Below, one piece after another: positions 1 through 9,294 of a stretch of DNA of 64,000 nt. The notes below the pieces were generated by a model, which was given only the letters and a program-made list of their open reading frames with translations, searched no databases and had not been told where the DNA came from. Positions within the stretch are counted from its first letter, which is position 1. Every line of letters begins with the position of its first letter. This stretch comes from Aliikangiella marina (GTDB taxonomy: Bacteria; Pseudomonadota; Gammaproteobacteria; Enterobacterales; Kangiellaceae): NCBI RefSeq assembly GCF_007004765.1, contig NZ_VIKR01000002.1, forward strand, positions 124,001 through 188,000, given 5' to 3'. The translations under genes were made by a program, and so were the position numbers.

Positions 1-5
1 AACTG

Positions 6-422
6 ATGGATGATAGTTTATCCAATCAGGCAAAAGACTATGATGTCCAGATGAAGTTTGATGGTAATTTGTTACGCTACTTTGTTACCGGCGAACGATC
101 ATTTACCGCGTCATATCGGCTTTGGGAGCGTATCTATAGCGACTGCGAAAAATACGACACCAATAATGTTCACGCAACGGTTATTCTCTCAGGAGTCCTC
201 GAGAGAATGGAGATCCCGTTGATCATTCAAAAGCTCATTTCCTTAAATAACAAGCGCCCGATTAATTGCGCGTGGGTTGATCACAATCATGCCAGTTATC
301 TCGATAATGTCATCGGTGAGAGAATTCCTAGACCTGATTCAATGAATATCCAAATATTCAATAACGATGAAGATGCCATAGAGTGGCTAAGCGCAGTGAT
401 TACTGAACCTTCCTCTTGTTAA
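6..422 (+). CDS. Small STAS/SpoIIAA-like cytosolic protein (hypothetical)
   Basis: The protein has 138 codons from the first in-window ATG, no signal peptide and no membrane segment. It alternates short hydrophobic strands (LLRYFVTGE, ATVILSG, INCAWVDHN, MNIQIFNND) with helices. It ends in a 'DEDAIEWL' helix of the kind that closes SpoIIAA-like/STAS-like domains in small signalling proteins. The fold assignment is inference from this pattern; no catalytic motif is visible. The frame stays open to the window edge, so the true start may lie upstream and the protein may be N-terminally incomplete here. It converges tail-to-tail with the TPR-GGEEF gene, 13 bp away. A partner role in signalling would fit but is not shown. 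Confidence 0.5.
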   Translation: MDDSLSNQAKDYDVQMKFDGNLLRYFVTGERSFTASYRLWERIYSDCEKYDTNNVHATVILSGVLERMEIPLIIQKLISLNNKRPINCAWVDHNHASYLDNVIGERIPRPDSMNIQIFNNDEDAIEWLSAVITEPSSC

Positions 423-435
423 GCTCTGTCGTGTC

Positions 436-2364
436 TTAGGCAATTTGAATTTGATTTCTGCCAGCTTGTTTGGCCTGGTATAGCGCATTGTCGACTTTTT
501 GTAAGAAAGTCTCTAAATCATACTGGTGATCAAACAATCCCAGGCCTGCAGAAAAAGAAGGGACTAACTCGTCCAAGTTTAACGAAGCGATTGGCTGGTT
601 AACGAGCTTTCTCAGTTTATTGATGACAAGTTTGGCTCCGTTTAAATCAGTGCCCGGTAAAACAATCAGAAATTCTTCGCCACCAATTCGACCGATGATG
701 TCGGTTTTCCTTAGGTTAGTTCGGCTTAATTGAGCAAAGTGTTTTAGCACTTCATCGCCGACTCCATGACCGTATTTATCATTGATAGATTTAAAATGGT
801 CAAGGTCAAGAATTGCCACGCATAACGCTGTTTCTAAACGTCTTCCGAGCGCAATTTGTTCTTCAAGTAACTCGATGGTTCGGCGACGATTACAAAGCTC
901 AGTCAAGCTATCGGTAGAGGCAAGCTTCTCTAAATGCGCTTTGTGCTTTCTGTCTCGATAGACCATCACTAAAACGAGTAGCACAACAAAACCAAGTGAC
1001 ACTATCGTTATAGTTAAAAATTGATTTTGTTTGCGACTACTTTGAATGGTCACTTGTTGCAGCTGATTGGCTTTCTCCAGTAATTGATTTTCTCCCTCAA
1101 TAACATCAAGTTCGTACTGAGTACGAAGTCGATGGAGTTGTTGGCTACTTTGTTTTTCAAGGAGCTCTGCTTTAGCTTGCTCAGATCGGAGCAAGAGTTG
1201 GTAGGCTTTTTCATGCTCGCCGGTCTTCGACAGTATTTGAGACTCTAATATATCGAGACTGAGTTTCTGAAAGGGCATTGAATCGGCATTTAAATGTTCT
1301 CTAGCTGATTTTAGGTGTTTGAATGCTAGATCTAATTGTTGCCGCTTAAGCGCAATAATTGATAAGTGGCGAGCGCTATCTAACAGCATATACGCGTTAT
1401 TTGCGGCTAAGAAAATTTCTCGTGCTCTTAGGTTTAGTGATTCAGCAACTTCAAGATTATTGTCTTTTATTTCGATTGAGGCGAGCGCTCTCAGTGCATA
1501 GGCAACGCCTTGAATATCGTCCAACTTTTCCGATAGTTTGAGCGCTTCTTGAAGTTGCGCTTTGCCTTCTTTTTTATTGCCTAATCCGACATTTGCCTTG
1601 CCCAGTCCGTAAAGCGAAATGCTAAGTTGTAATTCATCGCCTATATTGCGACAGTGTTGAACTGACTCTTCATAAAAAGGTGCTGCAAGATCATCTTCGT
1701 TTCTATACTCATAAAGTAGCGCTAAACTATTCGCGACATCACCTTTGGTCAAATCTCGACGATATTTTGTTTGATATTCCTTTGGTGCTAAGCGATAAGC
1801 TTGCTGTAAATCCTGCATTGCACCTAAATAATCGACAAGGCTGGTTCTAATCACGCCACGACTAAATAGTGCGCTAACTTCTAATCGCTCGTCGTTGAGT
1901 TCTCTTGCCCAAATTAACGCATTAGTGGCTCTAGACTCGGCAGTTTCTAAATTACCTTGGATATCTAAAGCCATGGCCAGAGTGAGTTGTATCTTGTGGA
2001 ACAACCAAGGTTGCGATGCTTGGTCAATGTAATCTAACGCAAGTTGCGCATTGAGCACTGCTTTGTCGGGATAAGCAAGGCCGTAGTAAGCTTCGCTGAG
2101 GACCAAGTAATATTGCGCTTTTAATGAATTATCTGCCGAGCTTTTGGGCGGTGAGGCGAGTAAATCTTTAAGCGTTTTATTTGGAAATTTTCGGTAATTA
2201 AATAATAGTTTTTGGTAAGATTCTTCGAGCTCTGACACATAGTGTTTTGTACTAGCGGGAGGAGCAATAGCTACGACTAAGTGCGAGTAACTCAACACGA
2301 TTATTGAAAGCAATAAAACACTGAAATTCAAGACTGAGACGGGCAGCCAAATACTACGTATCAC
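436..2364 (-). CDS. Membrane TPR-GGEEF diguanylate cyclase
   Basis: Predicted to make cyclic-di-GMP from two GTP. The start is GTG with an AGGA about 9 nt upstream. Order in 642 residues: signal/anchor helix (about 8-35), a long periplasmic region of TPR-type helical repeats (about 45-400, e.g. 'LAAPFYEESVQHCRNIGD'), a coiled coil, one transmembrane helix (about 450-468, FLTITIVSLGFVVLLVLV), and a C-terminal GGDEF domain. The active-site loop reads GGEEF (about 561-565), a functional variant. An RxxD inhibitory site (RKTD) sits five residues before it, so product inhibition is likely. The same architecture recurs at 34960-36891, making the two paralogues. The ligand sensed by the TPR region is unknown. 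It converges with the small gene at the left edge. Confidence 0.85.
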   Translation of the reverse strand: MIRSIWLPVSVLNFSVLLLSIIVLSYSHLVVAIAPPASTKHYVSELEESYQKLLFNYRKFPNKTLKDLLASPPKSSADNSLKAQYYLVLSEAYYGLAYPDKAVLNAQLALDYIDQASQPWLFHKIQLTLAMALDIQGNLETAESRATNALIWARELNDERLEVSALFSRGVIRTSLVDYLGAMQDLQQAYRLAPKEYQTKYRRDLTKGDVANSLALLYEYRNEDDLAAPFYEESVQHCRNIGDELQLSISLYGLGKANVGLGNKKEGKAQLQEALKLSEKLDDIQGVAYALRALASIEIKDNNLEVAESLNLRAREIFLAANNAYMLLDSARHLSIIALKRQQLDLAFKHLKSAREHLNADSMPFQKLSLDILESQILSKTGEHEKAYQLLLRSEQAKAELLEKQSSQQLHRLRTQYELDVIEGENQLLEKANQLQQVTIQSSRKQNQFLTITIVSLGFVVLLVLVMVYRDRKHKAHLEKLASTDSLTELCNRRRTIELLEEQIALGRRLETALCVAILDLDHFKSINDKYGHGVGDEVLKHFAQLSRTNLRKTDIIGRIGGEEFLIVLPGTDLNGAKLVINKLRKLVNQPIASLNLDELVPSFSAGLGLFDHQYDLETFLQKVDNALYQAKQAGRNQIQIA

Positions 2365-2488
2365 CGCTTATATTCCTGTCGATCGGTTTGCCAATAATAA
2401 TTGTCCTCAAGTTACTCTAATAAGCCTAGTACAAACGAGTAACTTTGCGGAATTATGTTATTCAGGTAATATCGAGAGAATTAAGCTA

Positions 2489-2743
2489 TTAAGGCTCCAG
2501 AGTCGTAACCTGTATTTGGTTCTCGCGAAGCTTTTTTTCTTCGCGAGTTTGTTCTTCGAGCCGCTTTAATAGTTCCTTGCGTTTGTCGCAAGGCTCCTCG
2601 CAGTCGCATACTTTTTCTAAGCCAAGGTCTGCAATGCCACCGCAGCTACCTTTTATCTTTTTACGTTGAACAATATAACCGATGGCCATAATGAAGATCA
2701 CGGTTAGCATTATTAAAAAGGTGACAAAAATTACTTCAATCAT
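2489..2743 (-). CDS. nqrM: Na+-NQR maturation protein NqrM (DUF539)
   Basis: An 84-residue protein with one N-terminal transmembrane helix (about 3-25) followed by a cytoplasmic, cysteine-rich segment: GSCGG, then VCDCEEPC, then a charged helical tail. This is the NqrM pattern: the four conserved cysteines are thought to deliver iron for the intramembrane Fe centre held by NqrD and NqrE. It is the last gene of the nqr accessory group on the minus strand, 9 bp after the nitrilase-family gene. In Vibrio-type clusters nqrM lies directly after apbE, so its position supports the call. Identification is strong from the cysteine spacing, the size and the context. Confidence 0.93.
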   Translation of the reverse strand: MIEVIFVTFLIMLTVIFIMAIGYIVQRKKIKGSCGGIADLGLEKVCDCEEPCDKRKELLKRLEEQTREEKKLRENQIQVTTLEP

Positions 2744-2752
2744 TTTAAAACT

Positions 2753-3703
2753 CTATTCATCTTTAAAAACAGCGGTTGCTTGCCGCCGCCGATCAACGGT
2801 TAGTTGGGTAACATCGGGCCTTGAATAATGACCTGATGGATCAAAATTATGTCGCTCTCTTCTCACGGAAGCATGATCGAGCTCGGCTATAAACAACCCC
2901 TCGCATTCAGTTTGCGGCTCTATTAACCAACTCCCATCGGGGTTAGCAATGCAAGAACCGCCATTAGCAAAGAAGGCCTCATCAGCGTCTGCCAGTTCAG
3001 CCAATTCAGGCAAGGTTACATCAACATCTGTCGGTCGCATGAGGCCACATACTGCCATGTGATATGAGCGACCTTCCTTTGCCAGCACAGATGTTAAATC
3101 ATACGTGTTTTTTAAGTTTCCGGGCCAAATAGAAACGTGTAAATCTTCTCCTTGAGCGTAAAGCGAGGCACGCGCTAAAGGCATCCAGTTTTCCCAACAG
3201 TTTAATCCGCCAACAGTAAACTCGCCGAGGGAGTGGGTCACTAGTCCATGGCCATCACCTGGAGACCAGCTAAGCCTTTCCTCGTAAGTGGGCATTAGCT
3301 TGCGATGGACCGATGCTATTTGTCCTTTTTCGCTGATATACACCATCGAACAATATAAACTATGACCACCGCGATCTGACGGTCTCTCGATTATTCCAAG
3401 GTAAATAGCAATGTTCTTCTGCTTTGCAACCTCACACAGTGGCTCTAAATCACCGCGTTCAATTTGCACCGCCTGTTTTGCGTACTCGGCTTGAATTTTC
3501 TTTTGCTTGTCATCGTTGAAACGAGCACCATCGGTTCTTTCTAGCCAAAAGGGGTATCCTGGCACCAATGCTTCTCCGAAAGCGACTAGCTGACAACCTT
3601 TATCGGCAGCATCGTGAACATATTGAGCGACTTTTAACAAAGTCGCCTCGCGATTGAGTAAGACTGGTGAGATTTGTGCCAATGCGGCTTTAATCGTTTG
3701 CAT
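2753..3703 (-). CDS. Carbon-nitrogen hydrolase, nitrilase family
   Basis: Cytosolic 316-residue hydrolase of the nitrilase superfamily. The catalytic triad is readable: Glu44 in GEALVPGYP, Lys135 in HRKLMPTYEERL, and Cys169 in GGLNCWENWMP. The GYPFW and CWENW signatures resemble true nitrilases (aliphatic or aromatic) more than omega-amidases or ureidopropionases; the substrate cannot be read from sequence. The length is slightly below the usual 330-350 residues, with a short C-terminal tail. It lies between apbE and nqrM in the same orientation, 38 bp after apbE and 9 bp before nqrM, so it is probably co-transcribed with them. A nitrilase is not a known NQR factor, so this is either a passenger or a small metabolic insertion. 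Confidence 0.85.
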   Translation of the reverse strand: MQTIKAALAQISPVLLNREATLLKVAQYVHDAADKGCQLVAFGEALVPGYPFWLERTDGARFNDDKQKKIQAEYAKQAVQIERGDLEPLCEVAKQKNIAIYLGIIERPSDRGGHSLYCSMVYISEKGQIASVHRKLMPTYEERLSWSPGDGHGLVTHSLGEFTVGGLNCWENWMPLARASLYAQGEDLHVSIWPGNLKNTYDLTSVLAKEGRSYHMAVCGLMRPTDVDVTLPELAELADADEAFFANGGSCIANPDGSWLIEPQTECEGLFIAELDHASVRRERHNFDPSGHYSRPDVTQLTVDRRRQATAVFKDE

Positions 3704-3741
3704 TTCGGAGCTCGGAAAATGACTATAACTTGCTTAGCTTA

Positions 3742-4743
3742 TCATAAGTCGCTTAAAAATGGCTTAAATGCCTCGCTGTAGACTTCTTCGAAGCCGGCGC
3801 TCGATTTAACTAACATAAAAATTGGCAGGTTATAGCGGTTTGCGAAAGCGAGAGAGGCTTCTGGTCCCATGACCATCATCGCCGTTGCATAGGCATCGGC
3901 AAACATGACTTGAGGGTGCAATACAGTAACTGATGCCAGGTTGTGGGTGATCGGATAGCCCGTAGTTGGATCAATCGTATGCGAGTATCGTTTGCCATCT
4001 TTCTCAAAGTAATTTCGATAGTCTCCAGAAGTGGCCACTCCAAGGCCATTCGGGGTTAAAGTTTTTTGGATCGAACGTTGGTCGAGGGTAGCTGATTCGA
4101 TCGCAATAACCCAGGGTTTTTGGCGTGAATTTACGCCTTTAGTGATAACTTCACCGCCAATTTCCACCAGATAGTTTTGACTACCAGCCGCTTCGACAAT
4201 TCGAGCTATTTCGTCTACACCATAACCTTTGGCAATCGCAGATAAATTGATTGACAAATTGGCGAGTTTTTTAGCGACACATGATTGTTCTACAGTAATT
4301 TTATCGGTGCCGATTGTTTCAAGTAGATTATCGATGGTCTCTTGGCTTGGAATTTGATTGTTAGTGTCCTTTTTGTCGAATCCCCAGATTTCGATGAGCG
4401 GTCCGAGTGTGACATCAAATTTGCCATTGCTTTCCTTGGCTATTTGGACTGCGCTTTCAATCACGTACTGAGTGTCAGCGGATAAAGGAATACAATCAGT
4501 AGTTTGGTTGCCATTAAAACGCATCAATTCCGAATCGGCAATATAAGTTGACATCAGCTGATTAATTTCAATTAGACGATCATCGACTTGCTGTTGAAGT
4601 TTTTTACTATCAATACCCTGACTTTCAAGTGTAATTTGATAAGTTGTGCCCATCGTAAAACCAGTCAGGCGTTCATATTGGGTCTTCTGCTCACAGCCAA
4701 CGAGACATAAAAAAATTAGAGTAAAAAGGGGTAATCGAAACAT
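3742..4743 (-). CDS. apbE: FAD:protein FMN transferase ApbE (lipoprotein)
   Basis: Attaches FMN by a phosphoester bond to threonine in the SGAT/TGAT motifs of NqrC and NqrB, from the periplasmic side. I chose the ATG at 4743 because it gives a lipoprotein signal (LFTLIFLCLVGC, lipid on Cys17) and avoids overlap with nqrF; an in-frame start at 4857 would run through the nqrF stop and the terminator. ApbE signatures are present: GFTMGTTY, DVTLGPLIEIWGF, KGYGVDEIA, VEIGGEVITKG, ATSGDYRNYF and SHTIDPTTGYPI. The length (333 residues) is typical. It follows nqrF, separated by an intrinsic terminator, and precedes the nitrilase-family gene. The call is secure. Confidence 0.95.
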   Translation of the reverse strand: MFRLPLFTLIFLCLVGCEQKTQYERLTGFTMGTTYQITLESQGIDSKKLQQQVDDRLIEINQLMSTYIADSELMRFNGNQTTDCIPLSADTQYVIESAVQIAKESNGKFDVTLGPLIEIWGFDKKDTNNQIPSQETIDNLLETIGTDKITVEQSCVAKKLANLSINLSAIAKGYGVDEIARIVEAAGSQNYLVEIGGEVITKGVNSRQKPWVIAIESATLDQRSIQKTLTPNGLGVATSGDYRNYFEKDGKRYSHTIDPTTGYPITHNLASVTVLHPQVMFADAYATAMMVMGPEASLAFANRYNLPIFMLVKSSAGFEEVYSEAFKPFLSDL

Positions 4744-4780
4744 AGGTAGGTTTGACTTTGTTGCGCTAGAAAAACATTGA

Positions 4781-4809
4781 TCAATAAAAAAGGGCAGTAA
4801 AACTGCCCT
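4781..4809 (-). terminator. Intrinsic terminator after nqrF
   Basis: Read on the minus strand, AGGGCAGT, a three-base loop and ACTGCCCT form an 8-bp perfect stem (4791-4809), followed at once by TTTTT. It starts 8 nt after the nqrF stop codon. It should end most nqrABCDEF transcripts, leaving apbE, the nitrilase and nqrM to read-through or their own promoter. Confidence 0.85.
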
Positions 4810-4816
4810 GTATTGG

Positions 4817-6043
4817 TTAGCCGCCGAAGTCGTCCAAGAAGATGTTATCTCTTTCAACCCCTAGGTCTTCGAGCATCTTAATGACGGCTGCGTTCATCAT
4901 AGGCGGTCCACACATATAGTATTCACAGTCTTCAGGCGCTTCATGATCTTTTAGATAGTTGTCATAAAGAACGTTGTGAATAAACCCAGTGTAGCCATCC
5001 CAGTTATCTTCAGGCATCGGATCAGAGAGGGCAACATGCCACTCAAAGTTGTCGTTTTCAGCTGCGATACTATCGAAATCTTCCACATAGAACATTTCGC
5101 GCTTACTACGAGCGCCATACCAAAATGAGACTTTGCGATCGGTGTTAATGCGTCGGAACTGGTCAAAAATATGAGAGCGCATCGGCGCCATACCAGCACC
5201 ACCACCAATAAAGACCATTTCGTTCTTGGTCTCTTTAGCAAAGAACTCACCGTATGGTCCAGAGATAGTGACCTTATCTCCTGGCTTAAGGTTAAAGATG
5301 TAGGATGACATTTTACCCGCAGGGAGACTCATGTTGCGTGGCGGTGGCGAAGCAATCCGCACGTTTAACATGATCATGCCTTTCTCTTCCGGGTAGTTAG
5401 CCATCGAGTAAGCGCGCATTACTGGCTCTTTTACTTCTGACACTACGTCCCAAAGCTTGAAGTGATCCCAGTCAGGATGGTACTCAGGGTCGACATCAAA
5501 CTCGCTGTATTTCAATTTGTACGGAGGACATTCAATTTGGATGTATCCACCTGCGCGAAAAGGAACACTTTCGCCCTCAGGTAACTTCAATTTAAGCTCT
5601 TTGATGAAAGTTGCTTTGTTGTCATTAGAAATGACTTCACATTCCCATTTTTGAACACCAAAAACCTCTTCAGGCAATTCAATGTCCATGTCTTGCTTAA
5701 CATTTACCTGACATGATAAACGGTAGCCTTCGCGGGCTTCTCGTTTGGTGATGTGACTTTCTTCAGTTGGAAGCAGTGAACCACCACCTGACTTTATTTT
5801 ACACAAACACTGGCCGCAGGTTCCGCCACCACCACAAGCAGAAGGGACAAAAATACCGCTGTTTGCGAGTGCACCTAGCAGTTTTCCGCCGGCTGCAGTA
5901 GTCATAGACTTCTCGTCGTCACCATTAATTCTGATATTAACATCACCGCTGCTAACTAAGCCTTTTTTAGCCGCGAGAATAATTAACACTAACGCTAGAA
6001 TGACTAGCGTAAACATGGAAACGCCAACAATTATCTCTTGCAT
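4817..6043 (-). CDS. nqrF: Na+-NQR subunit F (NADH dehydrogenase, 2Fe-2S and FAD)
   Basis: Entry point of the Na+-pumping NADH:quinone oxidoreductase: it takes a hydride from NADH onto FAD and passes electrons to a 2Fe-2S centre. One N-terminal membrane anchor (about 5-25) is followed by a ferredoxin domain with cluster ligands Cys70, Cys76, Cys79 and Cys111. The FAD domain carries RAYSMANYP from Arg210. The NADH domain has [11 protein letters not shown] (280-290) and CGPP (378-381). The length (408) and cysteine numbering match the well-studied Vibrio enzyme. It is the last structural gene of the operon, 18 bp after nqrE, and is followed directly by an intrinsic terminator. Confidence 0.97.
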   Translation of the reverse strand: MQEIIVGVSMFTLVILALVLIILAAKKGLVSSGDVNIRINGDDEKSMTTAAGGKLLGALANSGIFVPSACGGGGTCGQCLCKIKSGGGSLLPTEESHITKREAREGYRLSCQVNVKQDMDIELPEEVFGVQKWECEVISNDNKATFIKELKLKLPEGESVPFRAGGYIQIECPPYKLKYSEFDVDPEYHPDWDHFKLWDVVSEVKEPVMRAYSMANYPEEKGMIMLNVRIASPPPRNMSLPAGKMSSYIFNLKPGDKVTISGPYGEFFAKETKNEMVFIGGGAGMAPMRSHIFDQFRRINTDRKVSFWYGARSKREMFYVEDFDSIAAENDNFEWHVALSDPMPEDNWDGYTGFIHNVLYDNYLKDHEAPEDCEYYMCGPPMMNAAVIKMLEDLGVERDNIFLDDFGG

Positions 6044-6061
6044 AGTCGTTATTTCCTTTTA

Positions 6062-6670
6062 TTAAAGCTGAACGCCGGTGAACGACATAAAACCTAATGC
6101 CATCAAACCAACAGTGATAAAAGTAATACCCAAACCGCGTAAACCGTCTGGTACGTCGCTGTATTTCATTTTTTCACGAATACCGGCCAAAGCAACTAAT
6201 GCTAGCGCCCAACCAAAGCCACTACCCACGCCGTAGACGACTGATTCACCAAAATCGTACTCGCGCTGAATCATAAATAGACTGCCACCTAAGATGGCGC
6301 AGTTTACTGTAATTAACGGCAAGAATATCCCTAACGCTTGATATAAAGCTGGAACAAACTTATCCAAAAACATTTCTAAGATTTGCACGATTGCAGCAAT
6401 AACGCCGATATAGACGATTAAGCCAAGAAAGCTTAAATCAACATTAGGTAACCCAGCCCACGCGAGAGCTCCTTCTTTTAGCAAATAAGTGCTTAGTAAG
6501 TAGTTAACCGGGACAGTAATCGTTTGTACCACTACTACCGCAACCCCAAGACCGATTGCCGTTTGGACTTTCTTCGATACCGCAAGGAAGGTACACATAC
6601 CGAGGAAAGCTGAAAGCGCCATATTGTCAACAAATACGGAGCTGATAAATAAACTAATATAATGTTCCAT
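6062..6670 (-). CDS. nqrE: Na+-NQR subunit E
   Basis: Integral membrane subunit of 202 residues with six hydrophobic helices. It carries the paired cysteines of the RnfA/NqrE family, Cys26 (GMCTFLAV) and Cys124 (TVNCAILGG). Together with the equivalent pair in NqrD these hold the intramembrane iron centre that relays electrons from NqrF towards NqrC. The start overlaps the last base of nqrD (1 nt), so translation is coupled. Nothing is missing compared with the family. Confidence 0.96.
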   Translation of the reverse strand: MEHYISLFISSVFVDNMALSAFLGMCTFLAVSKKVQTAIGLGVAVVVVQTITVPVNYLLSTYLLKEGALAWAGLPNVDLSFLGLIVYIGVIAAIVQILEMFLDKFVPALYQALGIFLPLITVNCAILGGSLFMIQREYDFGESVVYGVGSGFGWALALVALAGIREKMKYSDVPDGLRGLGITFITVGLMALGFMSFTGVQL

Positions 6671-7314
6671 TAGTTAGTTTCCTCTACTTGTTCTGGTTTC
6701 CAGGTTCTTAAACCCCAGATGATGAAACCGATGATGAAAAACGCACTTGGCGGCAATAAGAGCAAACCATTTGTGTGGTACCAACCACCATCTTTTGCAG
6801 GGTCGAGGATGGTAAATCCTAATAAGCTTCCTGAACCGAACAGCTCTCTGACTGAAGCGACAATAATTAAAATTACAGAGTAACCAAAACCATTACCGAC
6901 ACCATCAAAGAAACTCATGACAGGTCCATTCTTCATTGCGTAAGCTTCCGCGCGTCCCATTACAATACAGTTTGTAATAATCAATCCGACAAAAACCGAA
7001 AGTTGTTTCGCCGTCTCAAATGCATAGGCTTTTAAGATTTGGTCAACAATGATGACCAAAGAAGCGATAATCGTCATTTGGACAATGATCCGAATGCTTG
7101 AGGGAATTTGCGCTCGAATGGTACTGATTAATAAGTTCGAAAATGCACAAACTAAAGTTAATGCAACACACATTACCAATGCAGTTTCTAATTTTGTAGT
7201 AACCGCTAACGCACTACATAAACCAAGAATTTGCAGAGCAATCGGATTGTTGTCTGCAATAGGTTTAGTAATAACGCTTTTTATTTCCTGAGCGTTAATA
7301 ACTGCGGTAGTCAT
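6670..7314 (-). CDS. nqrD: Na+-NQR subunit D
   Basis: A 214-residue, six-helix membrane subunit homologous to NqrE with inverted topology. Iron-centre cysteines are visible as Cys33 (GLCSALAV) and Cys116 ([12 protein letters not shown]). The [12 protein letters not shown] loop is typical of NqrD/RnfE. It overlaps both nqrC (1 nt) and nqrE (1 nt), showing a tightly coupled operon. Confidence 0.96.
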   Translation of the reverse strand: MTTAVINAQEIKSVITKPIADNNPIALQILGLCSALAVTTKLETALVMCVALTLVCAFSNLLISTIRAQIPSSIRIIVQMTIIASLVIIVDQILKAYAFETAKQLSVFVGLIITNCIVMGRAEAYAMKNGPVMSFFDGVGNGFGYSVILIIVASVRELFGSGSLLGFTILDPAKDGGWYHTNGLLLLPPSAFFIIGFIIWGLRTWKPEQVEETN

Positions 7315-8075
7315 TATGCTTCTCCCTTAGTTACATCTAAGCGTGACAAAAACGGCCCAAAACCTTGCTCGCCTAGCCAGTAAGTCAACATGTTTTCAAC
7401 CCCTGAGGTCGTCCAAGTGGCACCCGATAGTGCGTCGACCTCGCGGTTATTTGAGGCTGAAGTTTTAACCAACGTTAGAACAGTGTTACCTTTTTCATCA
7501 AGCAACTGTTTGCCAGGCCATTTAGCTAACCACATTGGGTTATCAACCTCACCACCGAGTCCTGGTGTTTCCCCGTGCTCATAAAACTTCAAGCCGACGA
7601 CAGTTTGTTTATCAGACTCTAAGGCGACAAAGCCATATAAGGTTGAGAAAAGACCGCTCCCATGGATAGGAAGAATGATTTTCTCAACTTTGTCACCGTC
7701 ACGAACTAAGTAAACACTTGCGATTTTTGAGCGACGTCTAATTTTCGCGATATCTTCTTCAATCGCCACACTTAAGTTCGGATCTTTAGCACGCTGGCGT
7801 TGATTGAAGGCTTCGGGGTTTTCAATTTCGACGAACGCACCAGTTTCTAAATCGACAAATTTTTGCTCAACTTTTCCGAAAAGCTCCTTGAGATCGGCGC
7901 CTTCGGTAAGCAAGTTAGCAGCCATTAAGATGTTTTTCTTTTTGTCTAAAACCGCGTTCGATTTTTGGGTCTCTTTTAGTGAAACTGCGGTTCCAGAAAC
8001 TAAAATAGAACAAACCAAACACAGTGCGACAGCAACAATAATGGTCTTTAGGAATGAATCGTTATTAGCTGGCAT
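7314..8075 (-). CDS. nqrC: Na+-NQR subunit C (covalent FMN)
   Basis: Periplasm-facing flavoprotein subunit with one N-terminal helix (about 10-30). The FMN attachment motif is SGAT (217-220), with Thr220 as the expected acceptor, in '[17 protein letters not shown]'. I chose the ATG at 8075 because GGAGGG lies 9 nt upstream and the resulting [11 protein letters not shown]-terminus matches the family. A longer reading from 8123 would overlap nqrB by 59 nt. With the chosen start the overlap with the end of nqrB is 11 nt. ApbE, encoded downstream, is expected to load the flavin. Confidence 0.96.
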   Translation of the reverse strand: MPANNDSFLKTIIVAVALCLVCSILVSGTAVSLKETQKSNAVLDKKKNILMAANLLTEGADLKELFGKVEQKFVDLETGAFVEIENPEAFNQRQRAKDPNLSVAIEEDIAKIRRRSKIASVYLVRDGDKVEKIILPIHGSGLFSTLYGFVALESDKQTVVGLKFYEHGETPGLGGEVDNPMWLAKWPGKQLLDEKGNTVLTLVKTSASNNREVDALSGATWTTSGVENMLTYWLGEQGFGPFLSRLDVTKGEA

Positions 8076-9294
8076 AACGTTGTGCCCTCCGCTTAATATT
8101 CGATTGAACAACAAAGTGGTCAATTAACGGTGCGAATAAGTTAGCAAACAGAATGGCAAGCATGATGCCCTCTGGGTAAGCTGGGTTTGCAACGCGAATC
8201 ATCACGCACATTGCACCAACTAACGCGCCAAAATAGAACTTACCGCGGTTGGTTAATGAGGCAGAAACCGGATCGGTCGCCATAAACATCATACCGAAAG
8301 CGAAGCCGCCTGTGACTAAGTGCCAATGCCATGGCATTGCAAACATTGGGTTTGTCTCGCTGCCAACGGTGTTGAATAGGAGCGATGTTGCAACCATTCC
8401 GCCGAACACCCCAAGGATGATTCTCCAAGAAGCGATTTTGAAGTACATTAATGCCGCACCACCGATAAGAATCATGAGTGTCGAAACTTCACCGATTGAG
8501 CCAGGAATAAAGCCAAAGAACGCGTTTTGCCACGCTTGGCTAGCAATTGCGTCAGTTAAAGACATAGCAAAGTATTGGTTCATCTCACCGACAGCGCCCG
8601 CTGCAAGTGGTGTCGCACCGGTATAACCATCAACAGCATTCCACACGTCGCCTGACATCTCTGTTGGGTAAGCGAAGAATAAGAACGCTCGTCCTGCTAA
8701 TGCTGGGTTCAAGAAGTTTTTACCCGTGCCACCAAAGATTTCCTTCGCAACGACAACGCCAAAACTAATACCGAGTGCGACCTGCCACAATGGCACATCA
8801 GGCGGCAAGATTAAGGCAAATAAAATCGAAGTAACAAAGAAACCTTCATTGATTTCGTGACCGCGGACTGAAGCGAATAACACTTCCCAAAAACCGCCGA
8901 CGATAAAAGCTGTTGCGTATATTGGTAGGAAATACAAAGCACCGATAAACATCGCGCTTAACACATCTTTTGAGTATTCAGCGCCAAATAGCGACATCAT
9001 GCTACCACGCCAGCCTTCAAGTGAAGTGGCACCAGTGACAGCCATTGCGTCAACCGCTTGATAACCGACATTGTACATTCCCCAAAACATGGCAGGGAAA
9101 GTACACGCCCATACGAAGATCATAATACGCTTTAAGTCGATATTGTCTCTAACGTGCGAAGCATTGTGTGTAACGTGCCCCGGAGTATAAAAAATGGTCG
9201 TTACGGCCTCGTAAAGCGCGTACCATTTTTCGTATTTACCCCCTTTTTCAAAATGGGGTTCGAGGTGCTCGATATATTCTTTTAAACTCTTCAT
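8065..9294 (-). CDS. nqrB: Na+-NQR subunit B (covalent FMN, riboflavin, quinone site)
   Basis: The largest membrane subunit (409 residues), with about ten helices. It carries the second covalent FMN on the TGAT motif at 225-228 (GYTGATPLA, Thr228 expected), binds riboflavin and forms the ubiquinone site and sodium path. A second GAT-like string (VTGAT, 86-90) lies in a different loop and is probably not modified. The start codon shares one base with the nqrA stop, and the 3' end overlaps nqrC by 11 nt. All family landmarks are present, including [18 protein letters not shown]. Confidence 0.97.
   Translation of the reverse strand: MKSLKEYIEHLEPHFEKGGKYEKWYALYEAVTTIFYTPGHVTHNASHVRDNIDLKRIMIFVWACTFPAMFWGMYNVGYQAVDAMAVTGATSLEGWRGSMMSLFGAEYSKDVLSAMFIGALYFLPIYATAFIVGGFWEVLFASVRGHEINEGFFVTSILFALILPPDVPLWQVALGISFGVVVAKEIFGGTGKNFLNPALAGRAFLFFAYPTEMSGDVWNAVDGYTGATPLAAGAVGEMNQYFAMSLTDAIASQAWQNAFFGFIPGSIGEVSTLMILIGGAALMYFKIASWRIILGVFGGMVATSLLFNTVGSETNPMFAMPWHWHLVTGGFAFGMMFMATDPVSASLTNRGKFYFGALVGAMCVMIRVANPAYPEGIMLAILFANLFAPLIDHFVVQSNIKRRAQRYAS

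Noticed and set aside
86-422. Enzyme assignment for the first gene
   Set aside because: No catalytic motif is visible; only a STAS-like pattern, so no function is given.
8076-8123. Longer nqrC start
   Set aside because: It would overlap nqrB by 59 nt and give an N-terminus unlike NqrC; ATG 8075 has GGAGGG.
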